Positions 47,804 through 60,824 are shown, numbered from the stretch's first letter. The stretch: DNA of 64,000 nucleotides from Boswellia sacra (GCA_013180625.2 SNVD02008113.1:1-64000), one strand, 5' to 3'. Made by a program: numbers and translations. The notes: a model not told the origin generated them from the letters alone.

Positions 47804-49534
47804 CACTACAAGAAAAACAATTTTCTGCAACAATGATTTTATAGAAAATAACCAAAATTGTTGTTCATAGTTAGTAATGAGAGCATGTTAAATATTTATG
47901 CTATTATTTATAGTTTTCCATAATTAATTATTGCATACTTTTAATAACATGCTAGTAAATCGAGCAATTAATTTTATATTAAAAGCATAGAAACAAAAAT
48001 GCCCTAAATTTGTTTTTAACAGTGTAAAAATATTCGCTATTGACTATAATATATAAAATGACAACAAAATATTAGTTGTTGATGATAAAGTCTTTACCAA
48101 ATTTAAATTATGCCATTAAAACAAAATATTAAATACAAAAGGAAGAGGCAAAATCTTTGTTTTATTCTTATTTTACCAAACAAATTCATAGACTTCCATC
48201 CCGTCTTCTTCAGATATATATCTTTTTTTTTCCTTTCTTTTTACTTAAATCTTTATCTCTCATACTCGGTTTTGAAGATAAAAGCTTGTTAGCTCTTTTA
48301 CATATTGAGTTGATTAATGTTTATGGCTTAATCGAATCACTTGAGTAGTAGAAATTGATAGAGGATTTTGGCCAAATCGATCAAGGTATAAGAATATTCT
48401 TTATGGATGCCTACTATCCTATGATTTTTAATGGATTTTTTTTTTTGGGATTTCCAATGAAGTCAATAATGGATCTAATTAACTTCTAAGAGGTTAATGA
48501 TTTTCTTTGATTTTTGGCTTTTAGGTTTGTTAGATTTTCAATTTTAATTGGAAACTTTCCTAAACGAAGGTTTGGGATTTTAATTCTTATGTTCATATAT
48601 ATATATATATATAGTTTATATGAAGTTTTACGATTTTATTTTTAATCTAATGAGATAATCAAATAGTTTATGTCCTCTATTAAAAAAATTAAGCTAAAAC
48701 AATATGAAAACCATTAGTTTAATGTTTTAGTGATGTAAAAATTCTTAGATTTGATATGCAACTCAAGTTATATGCATAACTTATTAATTGGATTTAATCA
48801 TTTTGTGCATTGCTCATGTCTTGCTATTGGTTTTTGGGTGTAAAGTAATGAAGTTGATAACAAAGAAGAAGATATTTATATTTTTTTTTCTTATATTCAC
48901 AAGTTAGGTTTCAAGACTAATCTTTCTGATTTTTTTTTATTATTATTTCATGAATGATTGAGTTTTGGTAAATGGGTCGTTTACGGTCATCTCTCTTCCA
49001 TATGTTATCATATGGGTTACTTGGTGTTTGTGTAAATGACACAATGAATTTTACCAAGGGGTTGTATTGATAGTATCTACTAAATTTTAGTACTTATACT
49101 ATTGCCAATTAGAAAACATGTCTTATTCACGAGCAAAAAACTTTTATTACGTAACTTATTCTTACTTGCATGTTTGAGTTTTGTTTATCTAATTTGCTGT
49201 AGAGTAAACTATTGCTATTATATTTTCATATGCTTACAAGTGTTGAGTTTGATTTCATATACATAATATGGCGCAAAACAATTTCCATGATAAATTTTAA
49301 TATATTATTTTAGATTATCATGGCAATTAATACATTTCGTGATTTTACAATATAACGGCAAAGATGTAATTGCTTTTAAAGTTACTATTAATAGCTAATA
49401 TTCTTTGCTACTAAATCCTTTTAATGGCATACTTTATAGAATTGTTTTTATGCCATCAAAGACTAGTGACTTTCTATAGCGCTTGGATTAAAGGTAATAT
49501 TGTCTATGCCATTATAACCATTTTCATTGTAGTG
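47804..49534. mobile_element. Possible non-autonomous CACTA-like element
   Basis: The left end CACTACAAGAAAAACAATTTT and the right end ATTTTCATTGTAGTG are inverted matches over about 15 bases (CACTACAAGAAAAAC / CACTACAATGAAAAT). The 3-bp flanks are TTC and CTC, so the expected 3-bp target duplication is imperfect. It has no transposase; the interior is AT-rich with an (AT)n run near 48596-48613. Confidence 0.45.
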
Positions 49535-50292
49535 CTCATCTTTTCAGAGATGGGTTTGGAAAGTTAGAGAAGAGCCTATGACCCTCTCAATGTAAATCTA
49601 GCCTCCACAAAGGGTATACTAAATTAAATGACTTCCATGTGGTTTTAGTCCGTGTAAGTTTGTTCGTTTTAATCACACATTTTCCAATTTTATCTTCTTA
49701 AGCATGTGAGGTGAATTTAACCAAAACAATTTATATTCATGCAAAGAAAGAGGGAGGAGAATGAATTGTGATTCTTTAAAACATGGGGAAAGGGGAATGG
49801 GATTACACCTTTGTTACTAGCAGTAAAGCACATAAAGAAAAAGAATAAATTGGAACCCTAATTCAAGCAATAATGATGAAAAAGAGAAATAAATATAAAA
49901 TAAGCAATATAAAAGAAATAGAGACATTCAAACAACACAAAATCATGGCATTAGATAAGAAAATAATTTAAACAATCAAAGTGAGGTTCAATAAAGCAAC
50001 GAATCCCTAATCATCATTCATGAGCCCATTCGTTACTCAATAGAACTCTCATGCATATCAAAATAGGAGAAGGTAAAGTGCTCATAAAATTGTTCATTTA
50101 AAGAGATTACAAAACAATGTGCAAGCAAGGTTAAAAATTCCTTACCACCAATTGTGAGTCCGTTTGCTACTCTTTCAATCACAAATCAAATTGAAAATAG
50201 AAGATGAAACAATAAAAGAGAATAAAGCCATAATCAAACACAAATAGAACTTTGAATAAATGATGATCCCTTGTCACCAATTGCGAGTCCAT
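49535..50292. other. Intergenic; dispersed-repeat-like sequence
   Basis: Repeated short phrases such as CAATTGTGAGTCCGTTTGCTAC, seen near 50150 and, in variant form, near 50020 and 50280, suggest part of an unassigned repeat. No gene. Confidence 0.35.
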
Positions 50293-50470
50293 CACTACAA
50301 GAAAAAATGCTCATATTTGGCGGTCTTGAAAGCGCTATCAATGGCACTGCCAAATATAGTCAATTTGGCAGTCGGTCAACGTGCCAAATATGCACCTGAC
50401 TATACTTGGCGGTTTTTGGCTGCTAAGTATAATAGTTTTAAAAATTAAAAAAATATATACTCCGCAGTTT
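50293..50470 (+). mobile_element. CACTA-type terminus (left end only)
   Basis: CACTACAAGAAAAAATGC is followed by several copies of TTGGC-type motifs (ATTTGGCGG, TTTGGCAG, CTTGGCGG, CCGCCAAG), as in CACTA subterminal regions. I find no matching inverted end in the window, so it is either truncated or its partner has decayed. Confidence 0.45.
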
Positions 50471-51444
50471 TTAGCCGCCAAGTATTTAAAAAAATTAATA
50501 TATATATAGTAGGTATTTTAAAAAATTTAAGAAATTCATAATCTGTATCACTTGTCACATTAAATAAATTTTTCATAAAACTCCTAAGTTACCAATGATA
50601 AACTCAGTATCGAGGCATACTGGAAATATTTAGCATACTGGAAATAGGTATTGAAATATTTAGCATACTGAAAAAAAGATAAAGCGTAAGTGCCAAGTGG
50701 GTAAAATCATATCAAACTCCTAAGTTCCCAATGATAAACTCAGTATCGAGGTAGCGTCATATGTCTTTCCAGAATGATCAGTCAAGCAATCCACTGTTTA
50801 ACAGATTTAGTTTTTCTAAATAAAAAGTTATAAATAGGCATTGCTTCCAATCCAACCACAAACACCCATCCATTAAACTGCATTAAACTATGGCACAGAA
50901 TTCCATGAGGTTATCCCCTAATAACTGCTTCCAACTGCACTATGTCTTTCATAATGATCAGTCAAGCAATCCACAATTTAATAGATTTAGTTTTTCTAAA
51001 TAAAAAGTTCTAAATAGGTACACCAAGCTCAACAGAGGAAGCTTGCACTGAAATCAACATTACAGATATAGGCAACATGTACTTTCCGAATTCAAACTGA
51101 ACTAAATAAAAGAACTGCTTTTCTGGATTATATACAACTATAACATGCAACGATTGAACAATGTCTAACACTTACAACTATTATCTCATCACATTTTGAA
51201 AGCAGGGAGAGCATACGGAGATTAATTGCTCAAGTTGACAATCTAGTCCAATATAGCTACCACAAAACTAACAGTTCACTTCAATTTTTCCAAATGCTTG
51301 ATCAAATTCATTTCATCAACTAACGATGAAGAGTATACAACAAAAACCAACAAAGAAAGATAAATAGACAAAAATGGACTTAATTAGCCTAACCACTAAA
51401 TTCCAATAACAAAGAAATGGATAAATTTCAAATGACTGTTCACT
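50471..51444. repeat. Two pairs of local direct repeats in non-coding DNA
   Basis: A phrase including CCAATGATAAACTCAGTATC occurs near 50593 and 50729. Another, including TGATCAGTCAAGCAATCCAC followed by AGATTTAGTTTTTCTAAATA, occurs near 50774 and 50957. No gene is recognised. Confidence 0.6.
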
Positions 51445-52200
51445 CACTACAAGAATTTTTTACATATTTGTCACTTCACAAATTTTTTATTTGGCAGTTT
51501 TTTAAAAAAGTGAGAAATTTAATCATGTCTTAAAAGTCAAACCTATAAATTCATCTTATTTGTCACTTTTTGTCTTTATTCAATCACATATATATCACAT
51601 TTTTATAAAAGTTTGACAAGTATGTGAAAATGTAATTTTTTCTTTTCCCTATCAAAATTTTCTTTTTCTTTTTATTTTTTCTTTTAAATATGTGAATATA
51701 ATATTTAAAATTTCAATAAATTTATGTAAATATAATTAAATAATATAATTTTATTTTTAATCTAAAATTAAAAATAATTTTTAAAAATCTTTAAATTAAA
51801 GATAAAATTATTATATGTATGAAAGAATAAATTTTTAAATATTAAATTTTAGAAAAATGAATTTTTAGATGTGAAAATTTTATGAAATAAATAAAATTAA
51901 TTTTTAATTTTAAAGTGATAAAAATCACATTATTTAACTGCTTTGATTAAAATTAAGCAATTAAAAATATCAAAAAAATTATTTTACAGTAATATAACGT
52001 TTTAAATATGCAAAATGTTATTATAATTTATTTTAAAAATTAAATTAAGACATTTAGTACTCCAAAAATTATAAAAAATTAATCTAATGGTGTAAATAAA
52101 AAAAATTAAAATATAGGGATTGAATGTGAGGATGAATTTGATAATTTTTAATAGATATGGATTTTTTTGTAATTTCGTAATACTATATACAGAAAATAAG
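51445..52200 (+). mobile_element. Second CACTA-type terminus (left end) in AT-rich DNA
   Basis: CACTACAAGAATTTTTTAC, with TATTTGTCACTT and TATTTGGCAG nearby, resembles a CACTA end. No right end ending in TAGTG is seen before 53903. The right border given is only where the AT-rich tract ends. Confidence 0.3.
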
Positions 52201-53903
52201 ACAACCCTAGCCGATCTAAATCCCTAATTCCTAAACCTTCCTCCACTCTCCTATACTATGCCACCGTCCATTCCACTGTCCTTGACCACCGTCATTGGCC
52301 TCGGCCTGAGTTCGGGCTCGGCAAGCTCTGAAAGCACTCCACCTTCAGTTTTCGAGCAAGCTTCGGCAAGGGTGGGAACGTGAGATCAAACGCTGATGAA
52401 TCACCATTAGAGTCGATGAAAGTTATGTGCAGCATCATGATAGTAAAGCCACCAGGTTCCTAGAACGGTTCACCTCTCTCCTGCCGGCTCTACTCCTCCG
52501 GTATCTCCCTTCTCTGGTAACAAAGAATCTTTTTGATTCTGAAGAAGGTCTACATCGGATGCATATGAGAAGAAGAACGAGGTTGGACTCAGGAGCCCTA
52601 TGTCTCCTTACAACGTGTGACATATGAGGGATGACAGTGCGGAAATATTTTCAGGTACCAGTGGTGATTGACGCTAAAGCTAGAGCATATGCTATGCTGG
52701 GTGTGTGATGCTCGTATGGGTAGACGTGGCCCCGTTCATTCCGAATCTGAATATGGCATATGTGATATGTGATTCACGGCCACATATAAAGCATTGATCG
52801 CTAGCGCACGGATGGCAAGGCATGTAATCGGTCTGCAACAGTCTTCTTCAAGCTCTTAAATCTTTGGTACAATATTTTCATTTTTGTTTAGTTTTTACAG
52901 GTTTTATGATTTAATAAAAGGTTCTTTTTCATGGATTTGCGTGATTTAGATTGCAATCAATGCTAGATTATATTGGAATTTAGTGTTTTTGTTTCCATTT
53001 CTGAGCGTTATTTGCTTGGAGATATTTGTTTAGTTTGTTAGAATGAATTGACTGCTAAATACTTGTGTTTCGATGGCCGAGAGAGAAAATTTGAATTGTT
53101 GGTGTGATGTGGGGATGGCTGATGGCTTTGTTAGTCTCAGGTTTGGACTTTCAAAGACTTCGATGAAGTGGATAGAAATCGCGAAGAGCCTTGTTTGGGG
53201 ATCTTTTTTAACTTGTTTGGTTACATACTTTACACTTGTTATGAGTTTTGATGAACTCTGGTCTATAGCCAATGGTTCTCTTTGTTTTATATTTACTGAT
53301 CTTTACGAGAAACTGATATTCGCTCACTACTTTTAACTAAGACAGAAATTAAATCAATTATAGAATAAACAAGTGAACTGCAAATAGAGTTTCATAAGAC
53401 ATTCTTCCATGAATTGTTTTATGCTTTTAGGTTTGAAACTTTTGAACTAGAGAACCAACATCAAAAACATTTGCCAGCTCCTCTTAATTGAGATGTATTT
53501 GTGTAGAGTCTCATTGTTTGACCTCAAAAATATGAAAGGGGAGCTGCACGTATGCATTGTGTTTTGTGAGGTTTTCGTTTTTTCTTCTTTTACTTTTTTC
53601 CCCTTAAATTCTATTCAAACGAGAGCTGAGTAAGGTAAATGCATAAATATATGCAATCTTACCTCATTTCATGACACAAATTAAAACCAACATTGCCATA
53701 TGTGATTCACAGCCACTATGCCGATGCTATTATCCATCACTGTAAGGATCCTGTTGGCATTGCTACTGATTCTAAATGATGCGTTTTGATACTTGAACTA
53801 ATTCACATAATTTGTTTTGAAAAGAATAAAAGATTTACCTGGAAATGATTTTGTTTGCTTAGCTTTTGAAAGATGCGTTATGATGTTCTTTTTGACAGTC
53901 TGT
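52201..53903. other. Higher-GC stretch, no gene identified
   Basis: 52201-52860 has gene-like composition, including a CCACCGTCC-rich start with an ATG at 52258. No frame stays open for more than about 65 codons and no family is recognisable. The open frame 53073-53336 also shows no domain. This may be decayed coding sequence upstream of the cellulose synthase relic; I cannot say of what. Confidence 0.35.
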
Positions 53904-55317
53904 TGATGCGTTCGGAACTAGCAAGTATACTAGTCGCACAAGTAATAAACTGATGAGTAAGATATCGTTCCCACGAGGATTGATTCTAATTGAATTTGTT
54001 ATTTTCCAGCGACAATAAACTAAATAAGGGGGGGTTTTGTTGAATGATTAACTAAATGAAATAAGAATGCTAATGAAGAATAACAAAACAGAAAGTTAAT
54101 TTGAGTGAAAAATCAATGAGAAAAACCTGGTTAAGGGATCCTTCTCTACCACAAGATATGGATTTGCGAATTAATTGTAGAATTGTCATCAATTACACCA
54201 TTGAAATTATCAACCGTAGATAACAACAAGCTCTGTTATCCCAATCTTTCCTTACTTTGTTGTTAAACAAAACAGGCTCTTTATTTAATCTCTATCCATT
54301 AAACAACCTAGAACAAGCTCTCTAAATTTAATTCAATGGATGCATTACGATAAGAAAGATAGGTTGATCTAAGCAATAAACACACAAGCTCGGATTATTT
54401 AACTTAGGTTGTATTCTCCAATTGCAATCTCTGATCACAATTTTGCTACTAAGGATTAGAAATTCAAGACAATTACGGATCAAGATTTCTAGTCTAGCAA
54501 TAGACAACAACCAGCTTATATTCAGTTGGCCATTCGAAATACAATCCAGCAAGCAATCATAAGCATTAGATATAGGAAAATACAAGCAAATTCAATTAGA
54601 GAATTGGATAACAAATTCTTGCACAATCAACTTACAAAAACCATATCAGGGGCTTTGAAATCACCCTCAACCAATTCAGATTCAGTTACACATGTTTAAG
54701 AACGTGGTAAATACAATACAACATGGAGACATTCCAGAAAATGAAAGGGAAGGGAAAAACTTAGCAAATTTGATGTAATTCTCTTTGGATTGTAGTTCTT
54801 CCTCTTTCCAAGCTTCCTTTCTCCTTCAAGAACTCCAAGAGATGAAAGAATTCCAGAGTTGCAGCCTCCACCACGTTCTCCCCTCTTCAAGTTTTTAAAA
54901 TAAAACCCTTAAATGTGTTTAAATACTCTGTTACAGTGAATTGCTACAGTGCCCCGTATTATACATGCTACAGTGACTTGTGGAATTATATTTCTATACA
55001 TCTCACACTGTTTTGAATAGAACTTTTGGTATATTGAATGGATTTATAAACCGTAAATTTCTCCAGAAAATAGACTTCGAGAGCTTTCCAACGGTATATA
55101 ACATGTCGTCGGGTTCATTGTATATCAATACAATTAAATCCGAGAAGATCACTGACTAGCAGAGGTGAAAATGAAGGGTTTTACTCCATTTTTGTGCAAG
55201 TTGCTCCAAAACTCCTACAAACATCAAAACCACATAAAAACATAAAAATACCAAGGAATATAGCAAAGAAACATGGACGAATTGATATAAAAGTAATAGA
55301 TAAATAGACACCTATCA
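53904..55317 (-). repeat. Solo LTR, same family as 2281-3704
   Basis: Begins TGATGCGTTCGGAACTAGC and ends CACCTATCA; it matches the LTR at 2281-3704 end to end. It is flanked by perfect 5-bp duplications TCTGT (53899-53903 and 55318-55322) with no internal element sequence. This is the product of LTR-LTR recombination after insertion. Confidence 0.93.
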
Positions 55318-55557
55318 TCTGTGTCATGGATGGTTCTTTTGTAAGATTATAAATTTATTTCTACTTTAAGTTTTTATGTTTTGTGTTGTAGAATGGGTTT
55401 TGTTTCTCAGCGGGGTAAAAGAGAGTTTTTGTAAGATATGATTTAAGCCAATTTACATTTTTGTATAGATATTTCAGTGGAAAAATCAGTTGATGAAGCT
55501 CATTTTCCCAAGAAGACATATGGTCAATTCATAAGTTTGGCGGAACTTGTGTGGGAC

Positions 55558-56212
55558 ACAGTTTTATCAATCTTGGCCTTGGATAATCCAGTTGAAAAAG
55601 TTAGCTGTTATGTATCTGATGATGGTGCTTTTATGCTACTTTTTGATGCACTAGCTGAAACTGCTGAATTTGTGAGGAGATGGGTGCCATTCTATAAGAA
55701 GTTCAACATTGAACCAAGGGCTCCTGAATTCTATTTCTCCTAGAAAATTGACTACCTGAATGATAAAGTGCAACCTACTTTTGTCAAGAAGCGAAGAGCC
55801 ATGAAAGTAAGCAAGTGAACTCACTAAAAATTTTTCTCTTTCATTTTTTTTATGGTCATATTTCATCTGCTCAATGGAGCTTAAGGATTGTTTGCTTGTA
55901 TTGTAGAGGGAGTATAAAGAATTCAAAGTGAGGATTAATGCTTTAGTGGTAAAGGCCCAGAAGAAACCAGACGAAGGATGGGTGATGCAAGATGGTGCTC
56001 CATGGCCTGGGAACAACACTCGCGATCATCCTGGAATGATTTAGTTTCGAAAAAAACATTCCAAATCAGTTTTCCTAGATTTTCTCTTCTTAAAGAGGTT
56101 TACATCAGAATTTTAATGAATTGTTTGCATTGTTCTGCAAGTATATCTGGGAAGTGAACTTGCGCTTGATGTTGAAGGTAAGGAGTTGCCATGCCTTGTG
56201 TACGTATCTATC
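55558..56212 (+). pseudogene. CESA: Cellulose synthase (CesA) fragment, three exons, broken
   Basis: Exon A (55558-55806) reads [40 protein letters not shown], then a TAG in place of the family's Gln before KIDYLNDKVQPTFVKKRRAM, and ends at a GT donor. Exon B (55907 to about 56042) reads [38 protein letters not shown] and then MI followed by TAG, where the donor is also lost. Exon C (about 56139-56212) reads YLGSELALDVEGKELPCLVYV. These lie around the first catalytic Asp region (VSDDG) of plant CesA glycosyltransferases that make cellulose at the plasma membrane. The N-terminal RING-type and C-terminal membrane exons are not found nearby, so this is an isolated broken fragment. A longer frame starting at 55477 joins unrelated sequence to exon A. 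Confidence 0.88.
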
Positions 56213-56432
56213 CTGTATGCTAGCTTACAAGAAAGATACATTATGAGTTCTGAAATAGGACACATTATGAGTTCAACTTCTCTCTTGTATGCTAGCTTAC
56301 CTATGTTTAGATTGTTTTAACGCATGAGCTTGGCCTTTTTTTTGTCTTAAAATCTTCATTTTCCAAAAAAAAAAAAAAGCTGATTTCCTGATAACCTTAA
56401 TGTGGTTTGATGTGTTCAGTCTGACCTGGATA

Positions 56433-57166
56433 ATTTGATAGGCATAATACTAATGGTCTTAGTTCTTTGTCTTCACAACACTTCATTACACATTAATTCT
56501 ACTAGTTGCCTATCTTGGATGTCGAGGTTGGGGCCTTGCTTGGTACCTCATAGGTGCCAGCAGTGTCCCAATTTTGTGCATTTTCTTCTAAGGAATCTAG
56601 GAAGTCAAGTGCTTCCTCAGGGTCTTTTTCTTTAAATTCTCCATTACACATTAATTCTACTAGTTGCCTATCTTGAGGTGTTAACCCTTCATAGAAGTGT
56701 GCAACTATTCTCCAAGTTTCAAAACCATGGTGAGGACAGGTATTAAGTAGTTCCTTATACCTATCCCAACTTTGTTAAAGGGTTTCCACTTGCTTTTGAG
56801 AGAAATCAGAAATTTGTCTTTTAAGAGAATTTGTTCTATAGGTAGGAAAATTTTTTTTTGAAAAATTGTTGTTTCATCTCATCCCATGGACTAATAGAAT
56901 TCGACCTCAAATTTTGTAGTCATGTTCTAGCTTTATCTTTTAAAGAAAAAGGAAAAAAGCTTTAATCTAATGGTGTTTATGCTACAATTTGGGTCATTGT
57001 AGGAGTTACGTACCTCTTCAAAGATTTTCAAGTGCGAATATGGGTTCTCCATGTCAAGGCCATGAAAGGTGGGCAGAAGTCGAACAAAACTTTGCTTGAA
57101 ATTGAAATGGATTGAATCTGGAGGAGAAACTACACAAGATGGTGCACTAGTCCTTACCTGATTCAT
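56433..57166 (-). pseudogene. Gag relic of a neighbouring element of the same family
   Basis: Read leftwards from its Met at 57166, the frame has FVRLLPTFHGLDMENPYSHL and INTIRLKLFSF, closely parallel to the gag at 44583, then shifts frame near 56950. Further gag sequence is recognisable down to about 56433 (for example the region matching CNGQFENKDPDEAMDFLD), with a short internal duplication (CATTACACATTAATTCTAC at 56482 and 56642). The rest of the element to the left is gone. Confidence 0.75.
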
Positions 57167-57431
57167 ATAATCTCTAAGGGTTCTTCGTTGGTTCTAATCA
57201 TTTTGTTGGGAATGGTTGTCCCCTTCATCAGTGAATATTTCCACATGATTGCCGGCCATGTTTTCTAAGGAAGATGATGTTTTTCTAACAAGTCTACCAC
57301 TAGATGTTCGTGACCAAATTTTCATGCAAGGAAGAGAGAAGAAAAGAGAAGAAAGGACGAACACACAAGAAATTAAGATCTAAGATGAGAAAAGAGTACA
57401 CTTACAATTTTGAACGCCAATTTTTACCTTC

Positions 57432-57447
57432 ATCGGCAACGGCGCCA
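57432..57447 (-). other. Primer binding site (mutated)
   Basis: On the minus strand TGGCGCCGTTGCCGAT, the family's primer site with a changed 3' end. It lies left of the LTR at 57454 and so belongs to the gag relic at 56433-57166. Confidence 0.75.
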
Positions 57448-57453
57448 AAAACT

Positions 57454-58823
57454 TGACACATCCGAAAAAGGATTCTCTTCCAAGTATAAGAGTGTCGAAG
57501 TAATAAACTCAGTGAGACCAGGGTCGATCCACGAGGAAGGGGATTTAAGCGCTACAAATTATAAGTAAACAAATATGATGTGGATGATTCAAAGGGATGG
57601 CAAGATAATATCAACAAATAGGACCAAAGAACAAGTTCTTAGACAATAAATGAGAATAATACAAGAGAAATTGAGACAATAATAATGAGAGTTAAGGTTA
57701 GAGGATCCGCCCTTGATATTTCAAATAAGGATAAACAACCCGTTTTAGTTATATGAATTATATTTGTTTCGTTACCAATATTTAAACCACTTCTTGTAAA
57801 TGGGTTCAAGCATCCAATGTGCCAATCTCCATATGTCGACAACAAAGCAAGGTTCCTAACTAGATTCGTATTGGTAAGGAAGAACCATACGACATCTAGA
57901 AATGATCCAAGCATTTGATGTGCCAAGGATTATCTACAATGGATCAAGACCTCCACTTTACGAGTGGTGTCAAGATTGATTAAGAAAATAAATATAAATC
58001 ATATAAACAACATAAGATAATGATTATTAAGCACATATTAAGGGTTAGAGAATCCTTACTCTCATATCAAGGGTTTCACCCTTTTACCTTAGCAAGAGAG
58101 AATTTAGAAAGACATTATAAGAGAAAAAACACAAATTGCAAGAAAAAGGAAATTCATTAATAACACACAAGAGAGAATAACAAGAGATGCACAATAGAAG
58201 ATCCCAGCTAAGGCCAAGATGCCCCCAATGGGTCACAAGACACCTCTATTTATAGATACATTCAAGGACAAACTTGTCAAATTACAAAGGAATAATTGTC
58301 AAATATTAGATACACCAACTTTGACAATTAGGGTAATTAGGTGAACCGACTTTGACCATCGATTTTGACCTTGAATTATTGTGAATTTTAATAACATGTC
58401 TTCATGAAAGTCATAGATATTTCTCTTAGATTTCTAGAACATCTTGATCCATACGATTTGATACGTAGTCTGAGAGATATGGTCAAAATACTGAGGCATG
58501 GTCAGGCAGGGCCGAAACTGCAGATGGGTTCACTTTAGGCCCATTTTTGGTCCACTAAGAGCCCGAATTTGATGATGCTTCTGAATACAATCTTGTAGAT
58601 AATTTAATCAGCTTTCTAAAACATTAAGATTTGCATCATTCTAATCTATAAATAGAGAGTTATGCCCATTTTACCAAACCTGCATCAAAACCGAAATTAA
58701 GAGAAAGTTAATTTAAAAGATGTAAAGACTACAAATATGCTTAAGTTGAGGAATTTAATGACACTGTTAATGCAATATGATGAACTAAGCTCTTATTAAA
58801 TATAAATATCTAAGTGTTCACCA
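57454..58823 (-). repeat. LTR shared by two elements
   Basis: Starts TGACACATCCG and ends GTGTTCACCA; full match to the LTRs at 38285 and 44813. On its left are a primer site and gag (a 5' LTR context). On its right are a polypurine tract and LOG (a 3' LTR context). One LTR therefore serves two internal regions in the same orientation. Confidence 0.88.
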
Positions 58824-60173
58824 CACCCCCCAACCAGCTTATTGTTAGTCCCTAGCAATTAAAGTATTATTATTTAGAAGTAATTTATAGAATTTTACAT
58901 CCAAGGTGGTCATTATTGCACTCTCCTTGATTTTATCCAAATAAACAAACTCTTAACCATTTTTTTTATGACTCATGTACCCTTCAGTCAAGATATCAAT
59001 AAACCTTCTTTTTGTGCTCAGTCAACACATGACTATGGGGCTTATTAGAAAGAAGTCATATCGGTTCTAATATTTGTTAAGGCTAACAACCTTAGGTAGG
59101 GGGCATTTATTCATTTTATATATATACATTTTTTTCTTCTTTTTTTTTTTTTGAAGGAATGCATCTTTAACCCATGTAGCGAGCTTTAGGCTAATGACTC
59201 CCAGACCAGTTGGCCTTAGGGCATTAGGTGTTAAGACACCCCTACGAGCTTAACGACTCGGGATGCCGATGCTTTATTTTTGTTTAGAAACTTGTGGATA
59301 GTGCAATGTTCAATCCCATTAAGCTTGCTCCTTAATCCATGTAGGGAGCTTTGGACCAATAGCTCCCAAACCAGTTGGTCTTAAGGTATTAGGTGTTGAG
59401 GCACCCCTCGGGCTTAATTGCTCGAATTAAAAAGGCTACGGGACAAACTTATCCACAATTACTTTCTCTTTTTTTTTTCATCTTTTCTTTTTACTTTTTT
59501 TTTGCTTTTTTTCTTTTTTTCTTTTTTTTTCTTTTTTTTTAACTTTCCCCTTCCTTTGTGTTGTTATCCTAAACAAAATAAAAGAACTCAAATATTACAA
59601 CATTTCATTTTGCCACCCATAATCATGCATCAAGGTATGTGTGTGTGTGTGAAGAAAGGTTCATGAATACTTGCTTAATGAGTACATAAGAACACAATTT
59701 TTAAATGATAAGGTTGTGAGAGTTCATAGATTTGAATAATTCAAAGTGAAATGAATAAGACCTTCTTGTTATAAAATTCAAAAATCAAGACTAAATAATA
59801 TCAAGTTAGCTAAATGAGTTCACAAGATCAAAATAAAATGACAAATTGGTTAGAATGGGTTTCAAGAGTTCAAACTGGCCCTCCCTACTCTGCCATTCCT
59901 GACCTAGAATGTGTCTCAAGAGGATTTGAACTCCTTACACCGCACTCTGAATCTAATTACTAACTCGATTTTTTTTATAAGAAAAAGGAAATTCAAGACA
60001 CACTTATGTCTACTATCCTTTCCCCCCAACCAAATGAAATATTGTCCTCAATATTTAAATGTAGAGAGATAAAGTATAGGAGACATTACCTGAAGCTTCT
60101 GTTATTCAAGAGAGATGACCTGAAAGACTCATAAAATAAAATGCTAAAAATAAAATAAGGACAAGAAAAAAAA
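58824..60173. other. Polypurine tract and non-coding 3' region of the right-hand element
   Basis: 58824-58838 is the polypurine tract (minus-strand GGTTGGGGGGTG). The rest matches 39691-41011, including both hairpin-bearing blocks (59170-59260 and 59336-59425), the pyrimidine tract (59460-59540) and a GT repeat (59638-59651). Confidence 0.75.
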
Positions 60174-60824
60174 TTACAAACGGAGATTCATATCCAATTT
60201 GCACTTTTTGTTTTGCCCTCCTGACCAATTAATTTGAGTACTAGCTGGGTCAGGTTTGTACTCTACTACTTGTAATTTGTCGAGTAACTCACCAGCAGCA
60301 GTGGCAGAAACAAGGATCTGTCTCGCCGAATTGAGGGATAAAATTTTATTCCACAGCTGCATCAACAAAACTTATTAAAGGATCAAAGAAATTGTTAACA
60401 TTCAACAAACCTATGGGTTTTGATGGAGGTTCAGTTGAGCCCAAGAGGCAATTTGAAAAATTTCTTCAAAAGTACCAAAGCCACCTGGTAAAGCAATAAA
60501 GGCATCTGAATTGATGAGCATATGTGCCATGCGTTCATGCATAGAGGAGACTTGTAACTCATGCCCAACCGTTTTTCCAACGATGCTTTCTGCAGCCAAA
60601 GCTCTAGGAATAACTCCTAAAACTTGGCTACCTCCTACACGTGCAGCTCTTGACACACAACCCATTAACCCGAGGCTACCTCCCACATAAACCACATGAA
60701 TCTTTCTTTCAGCTAGTAGTCTACCAAGATAATTTGCTGCCTCGACAAACTCTTCACTTTAACCCGGTCGAGATCCACAGAATACACATATTTTTTGGAT
60801 TCGACGTTTTGAAGTTCCCTCCAT
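60174..60824 (-). pseudogene. LOG: Second LOG copy, decayed
   Basis: Closely similar to 41012-41662, with the same start and end. Defects: a TAA after CVFCGSRPG (about 60762), a Gly-to-Val change in the glycine-rich loop (VVYVGGSLGLMG), and frame loss around 60410-60330 after NLHQNP. PGGFGTFEE and SATAAGELLDKLQ are kept. The decay contrasts with the intact copy and gives a baseline for testing selection. Confidence 0.87.

Noticed and set aside
53073..53336. Possible small membrane protein (87 codons)
   Set aside because: No recognisable domain and no conserved pattern; a frame of similar length is open on the other strand, as expected by chance.
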